Assembly: GCA_947034885.2 (NCBI GenBank)
Contig: OX344754.2
Location: forward strand, 14,402,501 to 14,466,500
Direction of reading: 5' to 3'
Source: Thuidium tamariscinum
Lineage: Eukaryota; Streptophyta; Bryopsida; Hypnales; Thuidiaceae
Length of the DNA stretch: 64,000 nt
A program made the position numbers and the translations under genes. The notes under the pieces are model-generated. The model saw only the letters and a program-made list of their open reading frames with translations. It was not told the DNA's origin and did no database searches. Below are positions 35,490 through 45,943 of this stretch, piece after piece. Numbering within the stretch: position 1 is the first letter of the stretch; the number at the start of each line of letters is the position of its first letter.

Positions 35490-35561
35490 GGGGGTCCTTC
35501 ACCTACCTTCAAGAGTTAGCTCGGATCCGAGCTAACTCACGGACGTTGCTTAAGGACCCCC
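35490..35561. repeat. 72 bp palindromic module 7
   Basis: GGGGGTCC, 22 bp, CTCGGATCCGAG, 22 bp, GGACCCCC. About 15 of 22 spacer positions pair. Pairing continues outward (caaaaact / agtttttg). Confidence 0.88.
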
Positions 35562-37721
35562 CTAGTTTTTGTCCCTTGCAGACTTTGAAGTTAAAATTTT
35601 CCATCTCAAATTGAGAATTTAGAAAAAATACTTTGTAGTTGGTATCCTTTCAAAGAGGTTGTCAAATCATTTGGTAGTTGAGAATGAATTTTATCATTTG
35701 TATTTATTGAATCCTCTTGAAACTGCAGGTACTTCAAATATGAGCTCGAAGGTAAAGAAGCAATCAAGACTGAGGACCTACCTACCTTCTTGAAGAATTT
35801 TCTGGACCGCAACTCCAAAGACTGCATGTATACTCCGACTCAGCTCAAGACCTTCACTACCTCACATCTTAGTGGTGATGGATGGTACATTGACTGCCCA
35901 ATCTCCTACACGCATCCGTCAGAGGTAGAATTGCGGGCTTCTTTGGAAGGACAAGGCACCATCAACATGGACGTTGACGAGTTTCCAGGACTTAGTGAGA
36001 ATGAGAGGAAGAGGGCTATTGCAAAGAGGGAGACCATGGATAGGAGGAAGGCAGCACGAATTCAACTCGCTTTGGAGCACAAGGAGAAGAAGGAGGCGGA
36101 GCGTTTGGCCAAATTGGCGGAGAAGGAGAAGGAGAAGGAGGAGAAGGAGAAAGACAAGGAGAAAGGTAAAGGAAAGAAGAAGGAAGAAGGAAGTGGTATT
36201 CCAACGTCGTCTGCAGTGGATGAGGGCTCCCAAATGCAGGGTGCATCACAAGGTGGGTTGAAGAGGAAGGCTGTACTTCCAGACTTCTCGGAGGAGGTTA
36301 TAACACAAGGGACACAAGTCATTGCTCTTGGAGATGACGATGATGTCACCTCAGAGGAATTGCTTCTTGATGTCTCAATTTCAGAGGTGGTCGACAACGA
36401 AGGAGTCCGGGGACCAAACTCTTATACAGAGGTCATGAATTTTCTACAAAAGGTAATATTCTTCTTTCTCTTAGAAATGAAGATTGTTATTTGACTAAGA
36501 AGCGCTTATTTTCTTAACTTGTTCTTGGAAATACTCATGTATTGAAGAAATGTTCTTGCAAATGGTCGTAGGTAAGGCCAGGGTGTATGATGGGGTGGTC
36601 AATCGACAGCTAGGATTTGATCTCATGATCTTTGACTGCCAGGAGAACTTGCCAGTGCCAGAGATAGGGGGGTTGAAGCACATTCCTTATTGGAACGCAG
36701 ATAAGGACTACTTTACAATTTTTCAGGCTTTCAACTTTGCACACAAACATTTGCAGGACGACGGGTGCCTTGTAGTGTTTCATTCTTGGGGCCAGGACTC
36801 CTTGGAAACCATTGCAGGACTTCTTCAGGAGTATCCAAACATCAAGAAGAAGAAGGACTGGATGGGCATGAATCGGATGCACCTTACATCGGCAGTTCAT
36901 CCCGACCAAACGGTAAGACTCTATCATTTCATTATAATAATTTAATATATTTGAATTTGTTGCTTTTTATTGTTACCTAATCTCATGTGAGTTTTGATTA
37001 TGCTTGCAGACATTGAAGTTTGGCATCACCCTTTTTGTCAAACATCTGGGAGCCAAGGGAAAATCAAATTTTGAATTCAGGCGCTCTCAGACTATGCTGA
37101 AGGCAAAAGTATGCCTTCGGCGTGATGACTTGCTCATGAACTACACCACAGAGGACACGATGTTGGTGAATGACATGGATCGAATGGCTAGGCGAGGAGC
37201 TCGAGAGAAGGACCCGCGCTTCATTCAATTCATCATCGAGGGCACCACTGATGAAGGGGACATAGTGGTAGACTGCACTGCATCCACATGTGAGTTCTTG
37301 TTCTATAACTTTTGCACACTGAATTTTTTTATAGAAAATAGTAATACAGATGATGTAAACCTCGGTTTGTGGCAGGTGCATCTATTACTGCTTGTCGTGC
37401 TACCGGGAGGCATATTGTAGCATTGGAGGAAGATAAGAGGATTTTCCAGCATGTCCTCTTGCCAATGAAGAAGTCCGCTTCTCCATTGACCGCAGATCCA
37501 AGTGTGGAGGAGCCCACAGTTGTATTATCACAAGACCAAGAGGCCATGGTGATAGTACCTCGAAAATTTGTTCGGCGCCCTAAACCTAATAAGTAAGTTT
37601 TTCCTAAATTCAATTTTCTCAAATTCTTGATATTTGTTATGTTTCATACATCTAACAATGCTTCCATTGAATTTACAGCAGTGAGGGAGTGATCGTGCAG
37701 GACCAAGTAAAGAAGAGATGA

Positions 37722-37941
37722 AGATTCATTTTGAGCCCAGAGAAGCCATTCGATCTTCCAGTTCTATGCAGAGCAGCTAGCTTCAGCGTTTGCGGAGTTT
37801 GGCACTTCTAAACCCAAACATCGTAAACCTTCGTACGCTCTAAATGTCTTAGAATTCATAGATGGATCAACATCGGAAGGTAGAGAGACTTCAGACTCTT
37901 CTAGTGATAGGGACTCTGTAGCGGAGTCTACTGCATATTAG
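37722..37941 (+). other. Coding-like tail after the MTase-like stop
   Basis: From about 37764 another frame reads an acidic, Ser-rich peptide (FAEFGTSKPKHRKPSYALNV, then EFIDGSTSEG and a DSSSDRDSVAESTAY end) to TAG at 37939-37941. Either the last intron uses another acceptor in other copies, or a frameshift has cut off the original C-terminus. Confidence 0.4.
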
Positions 37942-38414
37942 ACTCATGAGATTGACATATCTCATAAGTCAAATCAGTATGTTTGGATTTTCATTATGAT
38001 TGGATTTGTGTGCTTTATGGCTATATGTTGTGTGATTTTTCTCATCTAGCCTTGTATTCTAAGCCTTAATCCCAGAGAAGACCTAAACCTAAATTTAACT
38101 TCATCAAATGAATTATTTGAACTTCTTTAAAATGAATTGAAGAGCATTATTGTATTTCTTTTAAGCAAAGTTTAATTTTTAGAAATGTGGGTGTACCTTG
38201 AAATTCACCCTTAGTATAGTGTGCTAATATAGAAATTATGAGTTTGAAAAAGGCCAATATGAACCCTTTCACTTTACAGCCTAAATCCAGGAAATTATTG
38301 GGCCCAATTTGTTGATGGGATTACACCTAATTGAATATCTTACGGCATCTTACAATAAATCTTATTCTCAAATAGAGAAGGATTCTTCACTTATAAAATG
38401 GAAAAAATAATAAT

Positions 38415-39000
38415 ATTGCACTCCATGAAAGGGGGCGTGAAAAAAAGTTGTCAACAAAATAATATTCATATCCTTCAAAGTTAGCATCCAACAAAATGGG
38501 GATTTAAATAAATATTTACCTTCTTTAAAGTCTCTATGGAATTAATGGGGAGTGAAATAACTATTCACCTTGTACATTGTCTTCATGAAAAAAAATGGGG
38601 AGTCAAATCCCTAGAACCTCGTACTACATTTGCATCCAAAAAAAGGGGAACTCAAAGAAATATTCACCTCTTGGAATATCTTTAAAAAAAAATGGGGAGT
38701 GAAATAAATATAAACCTCCTACAATGTCTTCATGAAAAAAAAATTGGGAGTGAAATATATATTTACCTCCTTCCATGCTTCCATCCCAAAAAATGGGCAT
38801 TAAAATAGACATTCACCTCGTAGAAAATCTCCGCCAAAAAAAATGAAGAAAAAAATATTCACCTTCTGGAATGTCTCGACTAAATGAGATGGGGATTGAA
38901 ATCAATATTGACTTCCTACAATGTCTTTGACAAAAAAAATGGGGAATGAAATAAATATTCACCTCTTATAATGTCTCCGTCTTCAATAATAGGTGAAGGA
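38415..39000. repeat. Degenerate array of about 60 bp units
   Basis: About nine units like 'aatggggagtgaaataaata', 'ttcacctcctacaatgtct', 'tcatgaaaaaa'. It lies between the last gene and the right end of the transposon. Open frames on the minus strand here are repeat by-products. Confidence 0.65.
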
Positions 39001-39214
39001 ATAAAATATTTCATGTTTCTCGAAATACAGTATACTTTCAAGAAATAAAAGGTGAAGAATGGAAACAAACGTATGATCCTAAGGCTACTCAATGTTATCC
39101 AAAGATAATTTTTTCCATCCAAAATTTGGATATACAAGCTATTTTGATGAACCCCACATTTTTAGATAAGAATTTCTAAATCCTAAACCCTAACAATCCA
39201 AAAACAGCATAGAT

Positions 39215-39338
39215 TATTCAAAACCACGATCATAGGTACATCCACGGTTACAGATCCTCATCCACTTTTTTTAAGAAAAAAAGTTCCTGCTCACAGGCTC
39301 ACAAGCTCACGCTCCCAGGCTCACACGCTAGCAACCCT
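39215..39338 (-). repeat. Right terminal inverted repeat
   Basis: Inverted match to the left end: CACGCTAGC at 39324-39332, repeated gctcac/ggctcaca units at 39289-39323, and the inner block at 39221-39253. Confidence 0.75.
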
Positions 39339-39349
39339 GTTTCGACATG
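39339..39349 (+). repeat. Target site duplication, right copy (GTTTCGACATG)
   Basis: Exact copy of 23805-23815. Confidence 0.85.
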
Positions 39350-40127
39350 TATTGATCAATCAATTGCGATTGGAACAAAGAGAGTGGGTATTTTTTGTAA
39401 AGTTGTTGAAATAAAAGATGGCAATCTACTCCATACATAGGTTTTAACCAAGTGTGAGCTTTCATTTACGTAGGTTCCTCTCTTGTAGATCATGAGAATG
39501 AAACGATGAAGACATTGAATTTTAAAGGCCTAAGAAATTGGTTTGTGTGAAGGTAGAGGCATTTGTAAACATTCAAAACCTAGCTAGGAGAGTTGTTTGA
39601 TTTTGTGATCCTAGAAACTATGCAATTGAAATATGACAATGAACTCAAGTTTAACATCAAAACTTTGTCTATAAAAGCTTTTAATTGTTGGCTTCTTTTT
39701 GTGTGCCTAAATTGAATTGTATTCAAAACCTTATCCATTTCTATTGAAATACAAGACTACAAGGGTGATTGCAAATAAGACTAGTTATATTTGCTGTCAC
39801 AATTGGTTTGTCAAAGTTGTTATCAGCTTTAACTTTTGGAGCATGAAACCAATTGACTTGAAATTTTTACTAAAGATGAACAATTTAATAGTAACCACTA
39901 GAAAAAAAACTATGTTTTCTACAACCAATTGAAATGCAACTATCATGTCTTAGAGAGATCACTCTTGGTTTTTTAAGAAACTATGTGAGTTAAAAGATAG
40001 GGTCCATTTAATTCGAAGAGAAAAAATTTATATAATATGTAGGACTACTATAGAGTCTATAAAATGCTTTTCACTATCTTATATATAAATTAGGCTATAT
40101 AAAAGCATCATGTAGTAGGAATTTTTA
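39350..40127. other. Gene-free spacer right of the transposon
   Basis: AT-rich; no gene or shared repeat recognised. Confidence 0.4.
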
Positions 40128-41078
40128 TTAACCCCTAAAGGACCATAACTATATTTTTACTAAAACTGCTCCAAAACTGTCATTTCTAATACATGTACCA
40201 AAACTTAAAAAAGAAATTGTTTTTTGACATATATAACCATTAGATCTTGTAGTAAGATTCTTTGAAAGGATGAGGAAAAAATTTCAGAATTTTCCACCAT
40301 GTAGATTGCAAGATTTTAGTGTTTGAAGCTACAAAAAGCCTTTTTTTACTACTGCAAAAATCCAGACAGCTTCACTTCACAAGGTCACATTTGTAAGAAA
40401 ACAAGTTCAAATTGGTTGCAACTCTTTGAATTAATCTTTAAAATCAAGTTGTCTACATGCTCCAAAAATTTCAAATCATTCAGAATTGTACAACATATAG
40501 GAAAAAAATAGTGAGTAGAAAGAAGTAGAAAATGAGTTAAAATACAAAATTATAAACAATTAACTTATGGAATTGAAAAATACCAATTCCAATGGTTAAA
40601 ATGTTATAATAAAAAATCTATACCTACTTATTTTAATTTTTTTCCAAAAATATTAAAAATTTCATTAAATAAAGGATTTCAAACTTTTTGTAGTGTAGAG
40701 ATTCTATAACTAGCCACAAGCTACCCAAAACTAAAACTCCTCATAACTTTTGACTCATTGATCAAAATGAAAAGATTCAAAGCTTTCTACTTAAATAAAA
40801 ATCTAATAATACAATTTTTTTTAAATTATTGAAAAAATCATTTTTAAAGAAGTTTTTTTTCTCTACCCGGACTGTTTGACAAGTAAAAAAAGTGACATAT
40901 CATGCCATAACTTTTTAACCATGTATTCTAAAGCTATGAAAATTGTTGGGCCTTAAAGCTACTCTTTAGGCACACATTGTGTGAAAATTTCAAAGAAAAA
41001 AATGAAAACTCCATTTATAGTGAGCTGCCTAAAATTGCTATGTTGCCAACAAACGCAATTTAGTCCTTTAGAGGTTAA
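40128..41078 (+). mobile_element. TTAA-flanked MITE, copy C
   Basis: 951 bp between TTAA at 40128-40131 and 41075-41078, with ends TTAACCCCTAAAGGACC and TAGTCCTTTAGAGGTTAA. The interior is diverged from copies A and B but shares the same plan ('caaaactgtcatttc' near the left end). Confidence 0.65.
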
Positions 41079-44000
41079 TAAGTTAACTTTCACAAATAGA
41101 AGTTGTGCAAAGTTCTCATTTTACAATGAGTATATATTTGGATAGATAATTTCATGTAGATGAAAAAAATGGACACAATTAAGTTTAAGGAATTTATAAT
41201 GAAGGGTAGTTCACTAAAATTTTGCCATGGTACCAATAGTATGTATAATTAAGAATTAAATGTAAGACATTGACCCTATGTGATAGAAATTGCCTCATTC
41301 GGCATGAATAGGGAGTTTACCTTAGTGGGTTCAACAAACTAAACATTGTACAATATGAAGGCAAAATTTGTGGTTCATTTACCTTCAATCTTTGAAGCCA
41401 TATGTGTTATACACAATCATATTGAATAGAATGTTTACATGATAGTTTTGATGGAGATTTTGGAAGTATTTAGTGTTAAACTTTTCTTCTTTACTAAATC
41501 ACGAAGGGTGTTTGGGAAAAAAAAAGTCCAAATAATCAATTTTAAATGTATTGTCCGCAAATTTAAAAAAAATTCCAATCATATAAAAAATTTATTGAAG
41601 AAGTAAGGCAATGTCTAGAAAACATTCAATCCATTTGACCTTGTCGATTGAAAGATTACAATGTTTGATGTGAGAATTTTCTTTTATTCTTACAAAAGAA
41701 GGACAATAAACTTCAAGCCTTTTTAGGAGTGAAATTTTGTGACCATTTATGAGTATATGATGTTACGTTCATTCATGAAAAATTTTAGAAGCAAATATGG
41801 AATTTAAGCTTATTTTAAATCAACTTACAATGAAAGGAGGTTAAATGCATTGGCAATACACTAGTCATTTTTTGATGTTTTTTTGTGCAATGAAGAATTT
41901 TTCATTTGAAATTCAAATTTAATAAAATAAAAAAAACATTTGGAATATGTAGCCAAAAACTTTGACTTCATAGGTTGCAAAATAATAGAACTTGAAGTTA
42001 GAAGAAAATGTTTTTTTTGAAGTTGCCCCAATATAGCTAACAAAGTTTGACTTCTTTGAGAATGTGAATTTTGAACTAATTTTTTTTTGTCACACTTGAA
42101 TGCCATATTTTATTAGTTTCATTTATGCCAAATTTCAAAAGCCGATGAGTGTTTTTGCAAAAGATGTGCTAAAGATGTTCAAATTGCCTAACCTACCAAG
42201 AAAATTTAGGGGAGCATAACTTTGATTTGGATCCCCACTTGAAAAAAATTATATTTTTTCTTAAGGAAATACATGTTCACATCTTGTAGCAAAATTTTAT
42301 GAACATTCAATCAAAATTCATTTAATAAGAACCTACCCTAATTTTCAATTGTTTGTTTAATGAACAATTGGATTTTAGAAGTTAAGAACTACCACTTTGT
42401 CAATAGCATTTGAATTGAATTACTTGTTGTTGGTTTCATAGTGTATATTCTATACATGTATGTAGTAGAAAGAAAGAGAATTTTGTAAAGAAAGGTAGAT
42501 GTAGAAAAAAATAGGACATTTAAATTTTAAATATAAGATAGCCCTACTTTAAAACCCACAAGAATGAATTTACAAAAAACTATAGGGTATTGGAAATATG
42601 CCCTTTATAGATTTTTATGTAAAAATACAATCATCTTAAATTCAAGAATTAAAGTAGATAGCCCCATGTAAAATATCCTCTTAACTCAAAGGTGTATATC
42701 TTAAATTACAAGGAGTAGTCTCTCTAGGTTATAGAGACATGAATAAAAAACTAAGCTTGTACACCTAAACTCAAACATACACTACTATAATTGATGGGAA
42801 AACAAGAAAACAATTGTTGTCTTCTACATGAGAGGGATATGCAAGGAAAAATGCATTTCCTTGATTCAAACAATCCCCTATAGTTTTGCACCTACATTAC
42901 AGTGGACCTACACACTTGGATCAATGGAAATGTCCAAAAAGAGTATAAACATGCAAGCCCATACATGGCCATATACAATGCATCATGTATAGATTTGAAG
43001 AGCACATGCAAAGGAGAAGGAGGTGAAATTCAATACCATGTCTTAGAGCTTGGTGGGACGGTGTAACCTAGTTACGATTGTAGGGTTGTAGCTTTGCTTT
43101 GCGAGCAACTTGAATCTCTAAGTGGCCCCACCCGTCTTGCAAAGTGTAGCAAAAGGTATGCAATTTAGTAGCAGATAGCTCTACAAGAGGTGCATACCTC
43201 AATCTTTCATCCCCATCCTATTGCAACGCCCACAAATGAGACAACAGGAAGAGAGCACGCTCATACACAGAAAATATGACGAACATGAAGCAGCAACAAC
43301 ACAAGAAAGGGAGCAACAACACAAAAACCCTAAACCCTAAACCATGCATGAGAATAAAAAATTTAGATTAGGCAAAGAGATGACCAATCAAAAACTCATA
43401 GTTGCACCCTAAATTGCACGAGAAAGGTAGAACAACACAAGAATCCTAAATCCTAGATTGGGCTTGAGAACAAAAAACTTAGATTGGGCAAAAATACGAC
43501 TAACCAAAACCTCAAAGTTACATCTCAAATCATATAAGAAAGGCAACAACAATGCAAAAATTCTAAATCCTAGATTAGGCAAAGAGATAACCAACAAAAA
43601 CCTCATAATCACAGAACTCTTGCAAAATCCAAGAAGATATGACGGCTACAGGATATCATTCAAAAACAATATGTTCAATGTCTTCACCAATGTCTTTAAA
43701 TGAATATACCCTAACCAATATGCCATTTACAAAGTTACTTTTTCAGACTTTTGGCCAAAAAAAAGAATATAAAGACGAAAATTTTAGAAAAATTGCATTT
43801 TCTAATAGAACCTATTATTCCATACCCTATAGTACTTTAAAGACGTCCAATGTCATTTTATATATCCTATAGTACAAATAATCCATTTATAATTATTTGC
43901 CCTATGTTTTTAAAACACCCTATTATTTGATCGCATGTACGTTCCTACTCCAACCATTCACGATACCCCCCTATACCCCCCCATACCCCCCCCCCCAAGT

Positions 44001-44181
44001 TATTCATAAACATTTGTCTTTAATAATGAAGAAATCCTAGTATATAGACTATAGAGTACTTGTTAATGGTAGTGTGGGAAATATTTGCAAGTCATCTAAT
44101 TTATATTGTGTAATTGTTTTTCTATGTGTACAATTAGTTTGCACCTTACAACATTTTGAATTTATAAAAGATTTTGTGATA
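41079..44181. other. Gene-free AT-rich region
   Basis: No supported gene over 3.1 kb. At about 43325-43610 there are three degenerate units of roughly 110 bp built on 'aatcctagattgggc' and 'ccaaaacctca'. At about 43965-43997 there is a run of C-rich repeats (atacccccc) ending in a poly-C tract. Confidence 0.45.
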
Positions 44182-44740
44182 TGTACAGTGGGGTACCAAT
44201 CAAAATGGCGTTTTTGAATTTATAGTGAAAGGAATTTCATTGCAGCCAACTTTGACAACCTCTTGACAGCTCAAAAATTGACATTTTTCATGAATTTTTT
44301 TTACAAAATCAACTCTAAGTTAATAACATGTGTTCCAAGTTTCAAGGCCAAAAAATTTACACAAAAAAGATATTCAAAATCTACCAACAATCCAACATAT
44401 GTAGCGGTGAAAAAAATTTCAATACTTTCAACTTTGACTCTCCCAAGGATTTTATTTTTTATTTTTCCATAAAATTTTTGGCATGAAAGAAAATAAAGTT
44501 TTTTAGTATGTGTAAGAAATTTCATAATCAAAAGATGAATGTAAAAAAAAAATTCAAAATCTCCCAACATGTGTAGTGTTGAGAAAATTTTCACAATTGC
44601 CAACTTTGACACCTTCTCAAGGGCTAAAAAATTAGTTTCTTACCATGAATTTTTTTTAGTGAAATAACCTCTATGTTAATAACATTTTTTCTAAACTTCA
44701 AGTTCAAAAAATCTCCAAATTATCATTTGTGACATTCAAT
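44182..44740. mobile_element. Half copy of the 1.4 kb foldback
   Basis: Starts TGTACAGTGGGGTACCAAT and follows the left arm of the element at 1781 (cagccaactttga, acatgtgttccaa, caccttctcaagggct). The second arm is missing. Confidence 0.65.
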
Positions 44741-45943
44741 CACTAGTACTATTTTTATATTAAACTATTTTTTTAAATTATGAAAAAATTATGTAAGGTG
44801 TATGATAGTCATGAGTACCTTTTCTAAAAATCTTAAGTCAATTGTGGCAAAAATGCAAAAGTTAAAGTCAAAAAACAGATCAGCATGAGATGTGTGATGG
44901 AAAATAGTATAAGTGTTTCATGCAATCAACCAAAATGTCACTAAGGTAAAGAAATTTCAACTATACAATCTTGTAGTGTACAAGTTGTCGATGATGCAAA
45001 ATAAAATTTGGAGTCATTTGGCCACAAAGATTGGAAAATTGTAATGTTTTAGTGTATAAAGAGGGGTTCTAAAATTCGCCTATTACCACTCATATGGAGG
45101 TGATATTCAATTTCTAAATTTATTCAAACAAAATTTTCATAAACTATAAAGTCCTTCAAAAACAGTGTAAAAATATATTGGTGAAAGAGAACATCATTTG
45201 ATTGATTCATTGTGTCTACAAGATGAATTTGAAATGCCAAAAAATAGCAAGAAAATTTGCAAAAATGCATCTATAACTAAACCACTTTCTACTAAAATCC
45301 TTTTCATTCACTCATTACTTCTTGGATCAATATGGAATTATAAATACAAAAATTGACTAGCATGTACAACTTCCCCAGTCCCCCCTCCTTTTAAAAAGGG
45401 ACATTATATGAAGAAGAAACAGCTTCCATAAGTTCACTACAATTTGAAAGTATTTGGATTTTGAATTGTGAATTGCTTCCAAACATTCAAAACACTTTAG
45501 ATTGGCATCAAACCTTAATAGAATCATAATCCGACTAGTTTTATTGGAAAAAAAAATGAAGGAGATACAAGCCCTCAAAGTTTCAACCATCAAAATGCAA
45601 TTTGGTAAATTCAAATTGAATCCATGAACTTTGAATGGCATCTAAGAAATTCGTACATCTTTGATTGATTTGAAAATTTTATCATCCAAACTAGAAGAAA
45701 GAAGAAATTGAGATTTTTCAACAAGTTTTATTGAATACAAATATTGGATGCAAAAGTAACTATACTTCGAATTGAACTTTGACACTATGTGAAGATACTT
45801 TTGGTTCCATTGGGCAACGAGGATTTAAAATAGTTCCTTCAAACTACACTAATACATTCTATCAATTGGAAAACCTTAATGTTATATGCACTTCTTAATA
45901 TGGTTGACCACATATCATGCAATAAAAGTGAAATTTAGTGTGG
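44741..45943. repeat. Mixed dispersed repeats
   Basis: 44877-44935 has a lone right end of the MITE family (aagtgtttcatgcaatcaacc). 45230-45800 is the second copy of the repeat at 9660-10320. No gene. Confidence 0.45.

Larger units (their letters stand above)
35120..35728 (+). other. Intron 5 of the ParB/MTase-like gene, holds modules 6 and 7
   Basis: Donor CG|GTGAGT and acceptor AACTGCAG. It contains two modules 239 bp apart; their right flanks also resemble each other (ttg(c/t)cccttgca(a/g)actttgaag), so the pair may be a local duplication. Confidence 0.75.
33148..37721 (+). pseudogene. ParB-like / DNA methyltransferase-like fusion gene, ten exons, one in-frame stop
   Basis: Exons: 33148-33824, 33951-34143, 34251-34445, 34532-34747, 34884-35119, 35729-36452, 36577-36912, 37010-37289, 37376-37592, 37679-37721. 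All junctions are GT-AG and all phases agree (1,039 codons to TGA). An in-frame TAG at 34006-34008 (exon 2) breaks it. The N-terminal part has FFVCDGNHCLLSWMNHI, like the DGNHR box of ParB/sulfiredoxin folds. The middle has a long charged E/K coiled coil (residues about 590-650). This is followed by a SUMO-interaction-like motif (QVIALGDDDDV). The C-terminal part has FDLMIFDCQENLPVPE where a DPPY catalytic loop would be, then VVDCTASTCASITACR and GRHIVALEED, like motif I (AdoMet site). That order is the permuted beta-class topology of N4/N6 DNA methylases. The catalytic and glycine residues are not canonical, so activity is doubtful. The gene is divergent from the transposase in the same element. 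Confidence 0.7.
23816..39338. mobile_element. 15.5 kb Mutator-like DNA transposon with transposase and ParB/methyltransferase-like genes
   Basis: The borders are set by the 11 bp direct duplication and by imperfect inverted ends sharing GCTAGCGTG, at 23823-23831 and inverted at 39324-39332. Next come repeats of 'gtgagcctgtgagc' at both ends, and a second matching inner block (cctatgaccgtg…ataaccatggttt at 23981-24011; inverted at 39221-39253). Two divergent gene units fill the element: a GCM/SWIM transposase on the minus strand, and an accessory gene plus a ParB-methyltransferase-like gene on the plus strand. Seven 72 bp palindromic modules lie in their introns. The genes carry three clear disabling changes, so this copy is probably no longer autonomous. 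Superfamily placement rests on the transposase domains and duplication length. Confidence 0.85.

Noticed and set aside
25977-35561. CRISPR-like array
   Set aside because: Repeats are few, palindromic, irregularly spaced and intronic in a plant nuclear element; no spacers of uniform length between them.
43965-43997. Poly-C tract as a regulatory G-quadruplex
   Set aside because: It is an isolated C-rich microsatellite with no gene nearby to act on; nothing further can be supported.
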